The notes under the pieces: model-generated
What the model was told of the DNA's origin: nothing
Databases searched by the model: none
What the model saw: the letters and a program-made list of their open reading frames with translations, nothing else
Made by a program: the position numbers and the translations under genes
Shown: one piece after another, positions 27,434-36,044 of the stretch
Position numbering within the stretch: the stretch's first letter is position 1
Layout: every line of letters starts with the position of its first letter
From: Paracoccaceae bacterium
GTDB taxonomy: Bacteria; Pseudomonadota; Alphaproteobacteria; Rhodobacterales; Rhodobacteraceae
Reading direction: 5' to 3'
Length of the DNA: 64,000 bases
Assembly: GCA_024742405.1 (NCBI GenBank)
Contig: JANSYP010000002.1
Coordinates: 186,001-250,000 of the forward strand

Positions 27434-28019
27434 GACCATCCACGTCATCGCCTGCGGGGCGTTGGCGCGGGAGATCACCGGGCTGATCCGCGCCAACGGC
27501 TGGGGCCACGTGCGGCTGAAGTGCCTACCGGCAATCTTGCACAACACGCCCGACCGGATCGTCCCGGCCGTGGAGGCCGCCCTCGACGCCCTGCCTGACG
27601 GCGCCGAGGCCTTTGTCGCCTATGCGGATTGCGGCACCGGCGGCCAGCTCCAGGCGCTTTGCGCGGCGCGCGGGGTGGGGATGATCGACGGGCCGCACTG
27701 TTATGCGTTTTATGAGACCCGCGACAGCTTTGCCGCCCATAGCGACGAGATCGCCGCCTTCTACCTCACCGACTTCATCGCCCGGCAGTTCGATGCCTTC
27801 GTCTGGCGGCCCTTGGGGCTCGACCGGCATCCCGAGTTGCGCGAGGCCTATTTCGGAAATTATGAAAAGGTCGTGTATCTCGCCCAGACCGAGGATGCGG
27901 CCCTGCGCGCGGCAGCCGTGGACGCGGCAGAGCGGCTCGGATTGCCACTCGAGGTGCGCTCAACCGGATTGGGCGATCTCGCTTCCGACCTCGCCCGCGC
28001 CGTCAAACACCCCGGCTGA
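27408..28019 (+). CDS. DUF1638 protein
   Basis: A 203-residue member of DUF1638. Conserved-looking features are IACGALAREI near the start, LPAILHNTPDRI, YADCGTGG, GPHCYAFYE and FGNYEKVVYL. The family has no confirmed biochemical function; its members often lie near corrinoid methyltransferase genes, as here, which suggests a link with cobalamin-dependent methyl transfer. An upstream TTG at 27402 is possible, but ATG at 27408 is more usual. The 3' end overlaps the convergent lipoprotein gene by 17 nt. Confidence 0.8.
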   Translation: MALPSPSPETIHVIACGALAREITGLIRANGWGHVRLKCLPAILHNTPDRIVPAVEAALDALPDGAEAFVAYADCGTGGQLQALCAARGVGMIDGPHCYAFYETRDSFAAHSDEIAAFYLTDFIARQFDAFVWRPLGLDRHPELREAYFGNYEKVVYLAQTEDAALRAAAVDAAERLGLPLEVRSTGLGDLASDLARAVKHPG

Positions 28020-28506
28020 TTCCGCCGGCCTGAGCAACGACCGCCACCGACCGGACACCGTCAAGATCGCCGTTGCTGATGAACGCGCCGACATTCAGTT
28101 CGCGGCTGCGCGGAGTACCGACCCGGACCTGAGTTGGGTCCACCGGCGGCCATGCCCGAAAATCGAAGCGATAGACCCCGTCGCGCGGATTGTCACCCGG
28201 CGCTGGCACCAGATCGGCATCCCAGTATTCCTGCGTTGGCATGACGGCAGTGGCCCGCACGATAACGCCGCCGGTTACCCGCTCGATCGCCATAGAGTCC
28301 ACGCGCGGCGCCAACGGACGCGGATCCGTCTGGGCCGAGATGAACCCTCCTTCCGGCTCCAGGGTCTCGGGTTCATCGCGGCGGCCAAAGCCGAACCAGC
28401 CGCGGCGCCCGCCATCGCGGCGGCCTCCGCATCCGGCAAGCAGCGCGGCACCGCCCAGGGTCAGAACCGCACGGCGGGACATTCGGGGGACTGCCGGATT
28501 GGCCAT
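28003..28506 (-). CDS. Hypothetical lipoprotein
   Basis: A 167-residue exported protein. The N-terminus has an Arg pair followed by AVLTLGGAALLAGCGG, where LAGC is a lipobox for acylation at the Cys. The mature part starts with a Gly/Arg-rich stretch and continues with a mixed beta-rich segment (MAIERVTGGVIVRATAVMPTQEYWDADLV). No family is recognised with confidence. It runs convergently with the DUF1638 gene, overlapping its last 17 nt. Confidence 0.75.
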   Translation of the reverse strand: MANPAVPRMSRRAVLTLGGAALLAGCGGRRDGGRRGWFGFGRRDEPETLEPEGGFISAQTDPRPLAPRVDSMAIERVTGGVIVRATAVMPTQEYWDADLVPAPGDNPRDGVYRFDFRAWPPVDPTQVRVGTPRSRELNVGAFISNGDLDGVRSVAVVAQAGGISRGV

Positions 28507-28626
28507 TGGACTACTCCTTGTCGCGGTCCCGATCTAGCGCAAGCCTCGGGTGGTGAAAAGCCGATCCGATCTCTGGACCCGGAGGCCATGGCGACTTAGG
28601 TCGTGGGAAAGGATGGAGACTGCATC

Positions 28627-29058
28627 ATGGCCACGGACGCCTTCGAAGAGATCGCCGATACGTTTGAATTCCTGGAGGACTGGGAAGACCGCTATCGCCA
28701 CGTGATCGAGATCGGCAAGGCGATGCCGCCGCTCGACCCGGCGTTTCGCGTGCCCGCGACCAAGGTTGAGGGTTGTGCCAGCCAGGTCTGGATCCGCCCG
28801 GTGATCGAGGGCAGCGGACCGCAGGCGCGGTTCGACTTTCAGGGCGAAAGCGACGCGATGATCGTGCGCGGCCTGATCGCGGTGCTCCACGCGCTTTATA
28901 GCGGGTTGAGTGTGGCCGAGGTCCGCAGCGTGGATGCACCGGCGGAGCTTACCCGGTTGGGACTGAACGATCACTTGTCAGCGCAACGTTCCAACGGGTT
29001 GCGGGCCATGGTCGAACGTATCCGAAGCATCGCCACGCAAACCGCAGAGGCCGCCTGA
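28627..29058 (+). CDS. sufE: SufE cysteine-desulfuration accessory protein
   Basis: SufE, 143 residues, takes persulfide sulfur from the SufS desulfurase for Fe-S cluster assembly. The sulfur-accepting Cys50 is in KVEGCASQVW, and the FLEDWEDRYRHVIEIGK N-terminal helix pair is typical. The ATG at 28627 matches the family start. It is a lone gene; the rest of the suf operon is not in the window. Confidence 0.95.
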   Translation: MATDAFEEIADTFEFLEDWEDRYRHVIEIGKAMPPLDPAFRVPATKVEGCASQVWIRPVIEGSGPQARFDFQGESDAMIVRGLIAVLHALYSGLSVAEVRSVDAPAELTRLGLNDHLSAQRSNGLRAMVERIRSIATQTAEAA

Positions 29059-29163
29059 TCTGATCGTACCGGTCGTTTGGTCCGCAGCGCGACTGATGCG
29101 CCAAGCCGTCCTGCACCCGCGATGCCCGGGTTGAAAACCGTTCCCGGTTTTCTTGCCATCGCT

Positions 29164-30321
29164 CTAAAGCTCGACGATCCGCACGCTGCCGTCCTGCGCG
29201 GCGAGCGCAATCTCGCCTGCGCAAAGCCGTAACGCGTCATCGCCGAACACCTCCGCCCGCCAGCCGCGGAGCGCCAGCCCGTCGCGTGCTCCCGCTGCGA
29301 TCCCATCCAGTTCGGACGCGGTGGCAATCAGCTTTTGCGCCACGCCCGCATCTTCGGCCTTGGCTTTGAGCAGCACACGCAGCAGATCGGCGAGCGCGGG
29401 ATTGATTTGTTGACGGTCCATCCCCTTGTCCGGGCGCGGCGCGTCGTCGGCGGGCATCGCGGCGCCCTTTTCGATCGCCGCCAGAATGCCGTCGGAAATC
29501 TCGCCCTTGCGGGCCTCGCGCTGGAGCAGGCGCGATTTTTTCAGATCGGCCGCGTTACGGGGCTTCGTGGAGGCAAGCTCCAGAAGTACATCGTCCTTGA
29601 ACACCCGGTTGCGCGGCACATTGTTGGTCTGCGCATAGATCTCGCGGAATGCGGCGAGCATCTGCACCATCGCCATGAACCGGGCCGAAGTCGTGCGCGT
29701 CTTGACCCGTTTCCAGGCTTCCTCGGGCCGCGTCACGTAGACCTCCGGATCGACCAGCCCTTTCAACTCCTCGCCGACCCATCGCGCGCGGTCGGTCCGC
29801 GCAAGCTCCGCCGAAAGAAACTCGTAGATGTCGCGCAAGTGGGTCACATCGGCGAGGGCATAGGCCTTTTGCGCGTCGCTGAGCGGCCGGCGCGACCAGT
29901 CGGTGAAGCGCGAGGACTTGTCGACCTGCGCCTTGGCGATCCGCTTGACCAGCGTCTCGTATCCGACCTGCTCGCCGAAACCGCAGACCATCGCAGCCAC
30001 CTGTGTGTCGAAGAGCGGATCCGGAAACCCGCCATCGTCGAAGAAAAAGATCTCAAGATCCTGCCGCGCGGCGTGAAACACCTTGACCACAGATGTGTCG
30101 GCAAAGAGTTCGTAGAGCGGTTCGAGCGACATTTCCCCCACCAGCGGATCGACCAGAACCGCGTCGCTTTCGCCGTCACCGCGATAGGCGAGTTGCACCA
30201 GGCAGAGCTTGGAATAGTAGGTCCGCTCGCGCAGAAACTCTGTGTCGATCGTGACATAGTCTGTCTCCCGGGCAGCGGCACAGAATGCCGCCAACTCGGC
30301 CGTCGTGGTCAATGTGATCAT
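29164..30321 (-). CDS. rnd: Ribonuclease D
   Basis: RNase D, 385 residues, a 3'-5' exonuclease that trims tRNA and other stable RNA precursors. The DEDD exonuclease domain begins with TIDTEFLRERTYY and contains VFHAARQDLEIF and the LADVTHLRDIYEFL segment. A C-terminal HRDC-type helical region includes RNRVFKDDVLLELAST. The start at 30321 is preceded by a reasonable spacing and the protein length fits the family. Confidence 0.95.
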   Translation of the reverse strand: MITLTTTAELAAFCAAARETDYVTIDTEFLRERTYYSKLCLVQLAYRGDGESDAVLVDPLVGEMSLEPLYELFADTSVVKVFHAARQDLEIFFFDDGGFPDPLFDTQVAAMVCGFGEQVGYETLVKRIAKAQVDKSSRFTDWSRRPLSDAQKAYALADVTHLRDIYEFLSAELARTDRARWVGEELKGLVDPEVYVTRPEEAWKRVKTRTTSARFMAMVQMLAAFREIYAQTNNVPRNRVFKDDVLLELASTKPRNAADLKKSRLLQREARKGEISDGILAAIEKGAAMPADDAPRPDKGMDRQQINPALADLLRVLLKAKAEDAGVAQKLIATASELDGIAAGARDGLALRGWRAEVFGDDALRLCAGEIALAAQDGSVRIVEL

Positions 30322-30410
30322 GCTGTGCAGGTCTTTCGAAACGGCGCGCGAATGGAATGAAGCGTCAGGTTAGCCTGCTCTCCGACGCTTGGCCAGAGAG
30401 GCGGGTGCGC

Positions 30411-31004
30411 TCAAGGCAAGCACAGCGGCGCGGTTTCGCCATCAACGAACCGGCGCAGGACCGCCGGATAAAGCCGATGCTCCATCTCCAGCACGCGGGC
30501 GGCAAGGGTCTCGGCGGTATCGCGGTCCTGCACCGGCACGCGCGCCTGCCCGAGGATCGGCCCGTCGTCCAGTTCCGGGGTGACCAGATGGACTGTGCAG
30601 CCATGCTCCGCGTCGCCCGCCGCAAGAGCACGCGCATGGGTGTTCAACCCGCGGTATTTCGGCAGAAGCGACGGATGGATGTTCAGCATCCGCCCGGTCC
30701 ATGTCTCTACGAAGCCCGCGGTCAGAATACGCATGAAACCCGCGCAACAGATCAGATCCGGCGCGGCCTCCGCGAGCCGGGCCTGCAATGCATCGTCGAA
30801 CGATGCGCGGTCCTGGCCGAAGGGCCGGTGATCAACAAAATCAGTCGGAATGTCGAGCGCACGCGCCTTGTCCAGGCCCCCCGCATCGGGACGGTTCGAA
30901 AGCACCAGAACGGGACGCGCCGGGTGATCGCCAGTCATCGAGCGTGCCAGCGCCACCATGTTGGATCCGCCGCCGGAGATCAGGATCGCGACCCGTGTGC
31001 TCAC
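30411..31004 (-). CDS. purN: Phosphoribosylglycinamide formyltransferase
   Basis: PurN, 197 residues, transfers a formyl group from 10-formyl-THF to GAR in purine synthesis. Typical segments are [13 protein letters not shown] at the N-terminus, [12 protein letters not shown], the catalytic [20 protein letters not shown] stretch, and [16 protein letters not shown]. Its ATG overlaps the purM stop (ATGA), so the two enzymes are translated as a pair. Confidence 0.96.
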   Translation of the reverse strand: MSTRVAILISGGGSNMVALARSMTGDHPARPVLVLSNRPDAGGLDKARALDIPTDFVDHRPFGQDRASFDDALQARLAEAAPDLICCAGFMRILTAGFVETWTGRMLNIHPSLLPKYRGLNTHARALAAGDAEHGCTVHLVTPELDDGPILGQARVPVQDRDTAETLAARVLEMEHRLYPAVLRRFVDGETAPLCLP

Positions 31005-32047
31005 GCGAGGCTGCCGCTATAGCGCACGCCCGCACCCTCGGTGACCTGTCCGATAACGTGAACGCCCTCGCCAGCAGCACTCAACTCCGCCGCCAGCGCT
31101 TCGGCGCGCTCAGGCGCGATGACCAGGACCATCCCGATGCCCGCATTGAAGGTTTTCAGCAGCTCCGCCTGCTCGAGCCGCCCGGCCTCGGAAAGCCAGG
31201 CAAAGACCGGGGGCAGCGTCCAGGCGCCGAGGTCGATCTCGGCCCCGAGCCCGTCCGGCAAGACGCGTGGCAGATTCTCGGTCAGCCCGCCACCGGTGAT
31301 GTGCGCAGCCGCCTGAAGCCCGCCGGCTTGCAACGCGGCGAGCAGCGGGCGCACATAGAGCCGCGTTGGCGTCAGCAGGGCCGACCCCAGCGGGCCATCG
31401 AAAAAGGGGGCGGTCGCGCCCCAGTCCAAGCCCTCACGCTCAGCGACCCGGCGCACGAGGGAAAATCCATTCGAATGCAGCCCGTCCGAAGACAGCCCGA
31501 GGATCACGCTGCCTGCCGCAACACCGGCTGGCAGCGCAGTGCCCCGCTCCATGGCGCCCACTGCAAAGCCCGCGAGGTCGAAATCGCCCGCACCGTACAT
31601 GCCGGGCATTTCCGCCGTTTCGCCACCGATCAGCGCACAGCCCGCCTGCGCGCAGCCTTCGGCGATGCCCTCGACCACCTGCGCGGCGGTGGCGGGGTCG
31701 AGTTTTCCGGTCGCGAAATAGTCGAGGAAAAAGAGCGGCTCTGCCCCCTGACAGACCAGATCGTTGACGCACATGGCGACCAGATCGATGCCCACAGTAT
31801 CGACAATGCCCGTGTCGATGGCGATCCGCAGCTTGGTGCCAACCCCGTCTGTCGCAGCGACCAGCACAGGATCGACAAACCCCGCCGCCTTGGGATCAAA
31901 AAGGGCACCAAATCCACCCAGCCCCGCCATGACACCCGGCCGCGCCGTGCGGGCCGCCGCCGGGCCGATCCGATCGATCAGTGCGTTTCCCGCACTGATA
32001 TCGACGCCGGCTTCGGCATAGGTCAGTGGTGTTTTTTCCGTGCTCAT
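31001..32047 (-). CDS. purM: Phosphoribosylformylglycinamidine cyclo-ligase
   Basis: AIR synthetase, 348 residues, closes FGAM to AIR using ATP. The sequence contains [14 protein letters not shown], the GVGTKLRIA stretch, [15 protein letters not shown] and [11 protein letters not shown], all diagnostic for PurM. It leads the purMN operon, transcribed away from the tRNA gene that lies upstream of it in divergent orientation. Confidence 0.97.
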   Translation of the reverse strand: MSTEKTPLTYAEAGVDISAGNALIDRIGPAAARTARPGVMAGLGGFGALFDPKAAGFVDPVLVAATDGVGTKLRIAIDTGIVDTVGIDLVAMCVNDLVCQGAEPLFFLDYFATGKLDPATAAQVVEGIAEGCAQAGCALIGGETAEMPGMYGAGDFDLAGFAVGAMERGTALPAGVAAGSVILGLSSDGLHSNGFSLVRRVAEREGLDWGATAPFFDGPLGSALLTPTRLYVRPLLAALQAGGLQAAAHITGGGLTENLPRVLPDGLGAEIDLGAWTLPPVFAWLSEAGRLEQAELLKTFNAGIGMVLVIAPERAEALAAELSAAGEGVHVIGQVTEGAGVRYSGSLA

Positions 32048-32118
32048 GCCCCGCCCGCCCCGTGTTCTGTGGCGCCCTGCTAGGAGATTTGCCCGGCCCG
32101 CGCAACGGGAACGGACGC

Positions 32119-32146
32119 TTGACCTGGCTGGTCGGGCTGCTTACGC
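32119..32146 (+). promoter_or_regulatory. Probable sigma70-type promoter of the tRNA gene
   Basis: TTGACC at 32119-32124 and TTACGC at 32141-32146 are separated by 16 nt and sit 12 nt before the mature tRNA 5' end, the expected layout for a stable-RNA promoter. The -10 element is a weak match. Confidence 0.45.
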
Positions 32147-32158
32147 CCACCGCACGGC

Positions 32159-32235
32159 GGGCCTGTAGCTCAATTGGTTAGAGCAGAGTGCTCATAACAC
32201 TTTGGTTGGGGGTTCAAGTCCCTCCGGGCCTACCA
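32159..32235 (+). tRNA. tRNA with CAU anticodon, probably tRNA-Ile2 (lysidine-modified)
   Basis: A complete 77-nt cloverleaf: acceptor stem starting GGGCCUG, D arm GCUC...GAGC, anticodon arm GAGUG-CUCAUAA-CACUU with CAU, T arm with UUCAAGU, discriminator A and encoded CCA. CAU can specify initiator Met, elongator Met or Ile2; the initiator is excluded by the body, and the 5' and 3' sequences look more like minor tRNA-Ile than elongator Met. Acceptor pair 1-72 is G-U. Confidence 0.85.
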
Positions 32236-32331
32236 TTGACGCCGTCTCTGCTGTTTCAGTCACCGCACCGCGAGAGAAGGCGCATATCGTTGCGGTTGTT
32301 CTGTCAAACCGCGGCGCTGCTGGAGCCGACC

Positions 32332-34170
32332 TCAGCCCTGCGAGAAAGGCGCACGCCGCAGGATCGTGCCGCCGTCGCCAGCCGCGAAGACATCGCCCTC
32401 GGGCGAGGCCGCCAGCGCGCGCAGTCCGATCTCCGCGCCCGTCGGGTCCGGTGCCCAGCGTGCGCCGTCATGCACCATTCCGACGCCGCCGGCACCGACC
32501 GCGACAACATGGGTCTCCGTTCCCGCGAGTGCCAACAGATCACGGCGGGCACGGGCCGGAGTGATGCGCCAGCGACGTCCGTCGAAATGTCCGATCGTCC
32601 CGGAAAGCCCGACGATATAGATGTCATCGAGCCCGCGACCCCAGACATCGAAGAGAAAATGTTCCGTGCCGGCGTTGAACGTATCCCAGCGCGTGCCGTT
32701 CCAGCGCAGCACCAGGCCGAAATCGCCCACGGCGAGCAGGTGATCGGCGTCACGCCCCCACAAACCGTAGAGCGCGCTGCGCGTGCCCGAGGCCATGCGG
32801 CTCCAGTCGCCCTCGTGATGGCGCAGAACCAGACCTTCGTCCCCCGCAGCCAAAAGCGCGCCCTGCCCGTCCGACCAAAGCGTCAGGATCGTCACGTCCA
32901 TGAACAAGTCAAAGTGCTTTCGCCACACAGAGCCGTCGAAATGGTGGATCTCGCCGAGCTGACCGGCGGCAAGCAACCCGCCATCGGGCGCGCGCGCCAG
33001 TGTGTGGATGCCCAGATCGCCTGCGGCCGGAAGCGCCTCCCATTGCCCGCGGTCCAGCACCAGGACCGTACCCTCTTCTCCGCAGGCATGGGTAATGCCG
33101 GTGTCCGGGTCGGCCCAGAGTCCCCAGAGCTGGCGGTCGGTGCCACTTTCCATCGCCGCCCAACGGCTCGGCGTTTCCCCGGCTTGGATGGCCGGCGCAA
33201 TGGTCGTGAGCGCGGCCGGACTTCCCATCAGGACAGTGCCGAAATCGCCCACCGCCAGCGCTTCCCCGCCGGGCAGTGCGACGAGCCCTTGAAGGTCATG
33301 GATCGTGCCGCTGTCGATCCGGTCCAGTTCGTCCCCGCGCAGCAGGTGCATCTGTCCGCCATCACCGACCGCGACAATCCCGGCCCTTGTCTGCGCCAAA
33401 TCGCGAAACCGCCGGAAGCGCGCCCCGGCAAAGAGTGGACGGGCGCCGTCCTTGTCCAGCAGCACCAGATCGCCGCGAAATGCATTGCCATCGACGAAAT
33501 AGCGGCCGCCCGCCAGCAACAATGTTCCCGGCTCCACCTCCAGCGCGGCAGTGAATGTGCTGCCGTGGGGACTTGTCTGCGCCTCCCACAAGCCTTCTTT
33601 GCTGCGCCGCAGGATCGTGCCATCCGCGCCTGCCGCCAACACCTGACCATCCGACAGGCAGCGCACGCAGCGCAGATGAGCGCGCGTGCCGGACGCCTCG
33701 GCGACCCACGTGCCCGCCTCGCACCGCAGGATCGTGCCCGTATCGCCCACTGCCCAGGCGGTGCCATCCGCACGGCCGTCGATGGCGAAAAGCGGCGTGT
33801 TTTCAGGGATGGCCGCATAGCGGTTCTCGTCGGTCGTGACGCCACCCCGGACAAGGGTCCAGGACGTTCCATCGAAACGCAGGATCAGCCCCATCCAGCC
33901 AACGGCCCAGAGTTCATCGCGGCTCAGGCCCCAGAGCGCATGGACAGGCAGAGTGGCGGGGACCTCCATCCGCGCCCAGACCGCGCCGTCGAAGTAAAAG
34001 ACCACGCCCTCGTCGCCGGCGACGAAGACACCCTCGGCATCAGCCCAGCCGGCCCAGAACACATCGCCCGACCCGGCGGCGAGCCCCTCGATCGGCTGCC
34101 ACTCCGCTGTGTCCATGGGGACTTGCCCGCGGATGAGCGCCCTGCGGCTGAGCGTCTCGGTCGCCGTCAT
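32332..34170 (-). CDS. Fourteen-repeat beta-propeller-like protein linked to the ddh operon
   Basis: A 612-residue protein made almost entirely of about 14 units of ~40 residues. Each unit follows the pattern small-LW-x(n)-hAVGxxGxIhxxxGxxW, for example LWGLSRDELWAVGWMGLILR and VWGRGLDDIYIVGLSGTIGH. This looks like BNR/YCF48-type or WD-like propeller blades; 14 blades would make two seven-bladed rings. There is no signal peptide or membrane helix, so it should be cytoplasmic. Its ATG overlaps the stop of the Mrp/Nbp35-like gene (ATGA), making it the last gene of ddhABDC-mrp-propeller. It does not belong to the ddh operon as I know it. I infer a role in assembly or quality control of the enzyme, or in scaffolding; nothing in the sequence proves it. 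Confidence 0.75.
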   Translation of the reverse strand: MTATETLSRRALIRGQVPMDTAEWQPIEGLAAGSGDVFWAGWADAEGVFVAGDEGVVFYFDGAVWARMEVPATLPVHALWGLSRDELWAVGWMGLILRFDGTSWTLVRGGVTTDENRYAAIPENTPLFAIDGRADGTAWAVGDTGTILRCEAGTWVAEASGTRAHLRCVRCLSDGQVLAAGADGTILRRSKEGLWEAQTSPHGSTFTAALEVEPGTLLLAGGRYFVDGNAFRGDLVLLDKDGARPLFAGARFRRFRDLAQTRAGIVAVGDGGQMHLLRGDELDRIDSGTIHDLQGLVALPGGEALAVGDFGTVLMGSPAALTTIAPAIQAGETPSRWAAMESGTDRQLWGLWADPDTGITHACGEEGTVLVLDRGQWEALPAAGDLGIHTLARAPDGGLLAAGQLGEIHHFDGSVWRKHFDLFMDVTILTLWSDGQGALLAAGDEGLVLRHHEGDWSRMASGTRSALYGLWGRDADHLLAVGDFGLVLRWNGTRWDTFNAGTEHFLFDVWGRGLDDIYIVGLSGTIGHFDGRRWRITPARARRDLLALAGTETHVVAVGAGGVGMVHDGARWAPDPTGAEIGLRALAASPEGDVFAAGDGGTILRRAPFSQG

Positions 34171-35267
34171 GGTGCGTCTCGGGTCTGCGTCGCCCCCTGC
34201 ACGCGCGCCGCCTCACCATCCAGCAACGCACCGATTTCTTCGGCCATCGCGGCGCGCGCATCTTCGGGCAGCGCGTCGAGAGCAGCGGTCATTTCGTCGT
34301 CGGCGAGGTTCTTGCCAAAGACATCTTCCAGACTGCGCGCCACAGCGCCTCCGAACTCCGCCTGTCCCAGAGCCGCCACCGCGTCCACCAGCGGGCCAAA
34401 GGCCTTTGCGGCCAGGCCCTCCGGCTGGGCCGTGACAACGGGCGCGCCTTTGTCCGAACCCACGGCAAGTTCGGGGGCCAGCGGGATTTGCGCGATGCGC
34501 GGTATGTCGAGGGCGTCAAGCGCCTCGGTCAGGCCAGCCTCGGGGAAGACGTGGAACTCCCCCGCGCAATGGGGACAGACGACGCCGGCCATGTTCTCGA
34601 CAGCACCGATGACCGGCAAGCCACGTTCGCGGCAGAACCTGCCGGCTTTCAAACTGTCCATCTGCGCCACGGCTTGCGGCGTGGTCACGAGAACGGACGA
34701 AACGTTCGCGCCCTCCAGCATGTCGCAGAGCGTGATCAGCTCGTTGCCGGTGCCCGGCGGCATGTCGATCACCAGAAAATCGAGCGGTCCCCAGTCGAAG
34801 CTGCCGATCAGATGGTGGATGAAATCATGCTTGTAGGCGTCGCGCCAGACGATGGGCACGGTGTCGTCGGCGAGCAGGAAGGCCAGCGAGCCGACGCGCA
34901 GCGGCTCCGCGATCCCCTTGGCTTCGAAATCATGGGTCTGCAATCCTGTCGCGCTGGTGCGGGTGTGTGCGCCCGCAAAGCCGAAAAACCGGCTTTGGTT
35001 CGGTCCGTGGATGTCCGCGTCCGCCATGCCCACCCGAAAGCCGCGCGTGGCCAGCCCGGCGGCGAGGTTGGCGGAAACGGTGCTCTTTCCCACGCCACCC
35101 TTGTTGGCGAGCACGATGATGATCTGGTCGATCGCTTCCAGCCGTGCCTCGATCAGGCGACGGTTGTGGTTGGGCTTGTCGAGCGCACAGGTATCCTCCT
35201 GCGGGCAGAACTGGCAGGCATGGCCGAGATTGCAGTCAAACGTCGCGGGTTTGGCATCCTGCTGCAT
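34167..35267 (-). CDS. Mrp/Nbp35-type Fe-S cluster carrier ATPase
   Basis: A 366-residue P-loop ATPase of the Mrp/ApbC/Nbp35 family, which bind and hand over Fe-S clusters. The deviant Walker A is ANKGGVGKST at residues 54-63, followed by MADADIHGPN and VIDMPPGTGNE. The bridging-cluster cysteines are Cys231 and Cys234 (CPHC). Unusually for a bacterial Mrp, the N-terminus has four further cysteines (12, 18, 21, 27) in a GHACQFCPQEDTC context, resembling the N-terminal ferredoxin-like motif of Nbp35; the DUF59 domain of many bacterial Mrps is missing. The ATG at 35267 has GAGGTG just ahead and lies 4 nt after ddhC. A role in loading the several clusters of DdhA and DdhB is likely but inferred. 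Confidence 0.85.
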   Translation of the reverse strand: MQQDAKPATFDCNLGHACQFCPQEDTCALDKPNHNRRLIEARLEAIDQIIIVLANKGGVGKSTVSANLAAGLATRGFRVGMADADIHGPNQSRFFGFAGAHTRTSATGLQTHDFEAKGIAEPLRVGSLAFLLADDTVPIVWRDAYKHDFIHHLIGSFDWGPLDFLVIDMPPGTGNELITLCDMLEGANVSSVLVTTPQAVAQMDSLKAGRFCRERGLPVIGAVENMAGVVCPHCAGEFHVFPEAGLTEALDALDIPRIAQIPLAPELAVGSDKGAPVVTAQPEGLAAKAFGPLVDAVAALGQAEFGGAVARSLEDVFGKNLADDEMTAALDALPEDARAAMAEEIGALLDGEAARVQGATQTRDAP

Positions 35268-35271
35268 CACC

Positions 35272-36033
35272 TCAATCCTGCGCCATATCGAGCAGGATCC
35301 AGCCGTCGGAGACATGCTTGAGCCCATCGCGCTGGCCGTCGCTGCCCTGCCAGACGGCAAAGGCCATCGGCACCTCTGCGCGGCGGAACGAGGCCTCGTA
35401 ATCGCCCGCGACCCCGATCGGGCGCGACATGACCACGGCCCATTCGTTCGGATCGCCCTCTTTCTCCGTGTAGCGCGCATCTCCGGTCACCGACCGGCTG
35501 TCCAGGATCGTCGTGCTGCCATAGCCGCCGGCGGCGAGGTTCTGCACCGCGCCTCCATCGCCGGGCCAGTACCAGATGTTCACCGGCTCGTCCGGCCCCG
35601 ACCCCATCAGATAGGAGGTCGCGTCATCGCCGAGCGAAAACTGCACCGCGGCCGCATCCCGAAACCGGTCCTTGGTGGTTGCGGTATCCTTGGTGTCATC
35701 GCGCCAGCGCATGCGCACGTAAAGCCGGTCAGAGGTACGCGCGAGATGGAGATAGGCATAGTAGCCCGGATCGTCGTAGTTCACCCGCAGCTCGACGGAT
35801 GGATGCACGGCTGGTGCGGGCAGCAGCTCCACCCGATACTCAGGCAGGCGCTCCCAAATGATGTCATCGGGGTCGTTTACATTACGCAGATAGATCCCGT
35901 CGGGGATCTTCGCGACCTGCACCACATCGCCAGCCTGCAGAAGCGCAGTGTTCGCCTCCACGATCGTGTCAGCGGCGGTTGCGGGAAGGGCGAGCGTGGC
36001 GAGGACGCCAAGGGTCGACGTGAGCTGTCGCAT
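35272..36033 (-). CDS. ddhC: Dimethyl sulfide dehydrogenase gamma subunit (heme b)
   Basis: The 253-residue periplasmic heme b subunit of a type II molybdenum enzyme (ethylbenzene dehydrogenase-like domain). A Sec signal peptide (MRQLTSTLGVLATLALPATA) directs export separately from the Tat-carried DdhAB. In EbdC and relatives the heme is held by Met and Lys; Met143 (YLMGSG) and Lys239 (DGLKHVS) are the natural candidates here. The start at 36033 has AAGGAGACCGAAG ahead of it; the longer open frame upstream overlaps ddhD and is rejected. Electrons from DMS oxidation leave through this subunit to a periplasmic acceptor such as cytochrome c2. Confidence 0.9.
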   Translation of the reverse strand: MRQLTSTLGVLATLALPATAADTIVEANTALLQAGDVVQVAKIPDGIYLRNVNDPDDIIWERLPEYRVELLPAPAVHPSVELRVNYDDPGYYAYLHLARTSDRLYVRMRWRDDTKDTATTKDRFRDAAAVQFSLGDDATSYLMGSGPDEPVNIWYWPGDGGAVQNLAAGGYGSTTILDSRSVTGDARYTEKEGDPNEWAVVMSRPIGVAGDYEASFRRAEVPMAFAVWQGSDGQRDGLKHVSDGWILLDMAQD

Positions 36034-36044
36034 CTTCGGTCTCC

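Noticed and set aside
32211-32235. tRNA 3' end as attachment site of an integrated island
   Set aside because: I looked for a second copy of the T-arm and acceptor 3' sequence elsewhere in the window and saw none, and there is no integrase gene, so an att site is not listed.
32188-34836. 882-codon open frame on the plus strand opposite the propeller gene
   Set aside because: It starts inside the tRNA gene and runs antisense through two well-supported genes. Long antisense frames are expected in GC-rich DNA with strong third-position bias, and the translation shows no domain.
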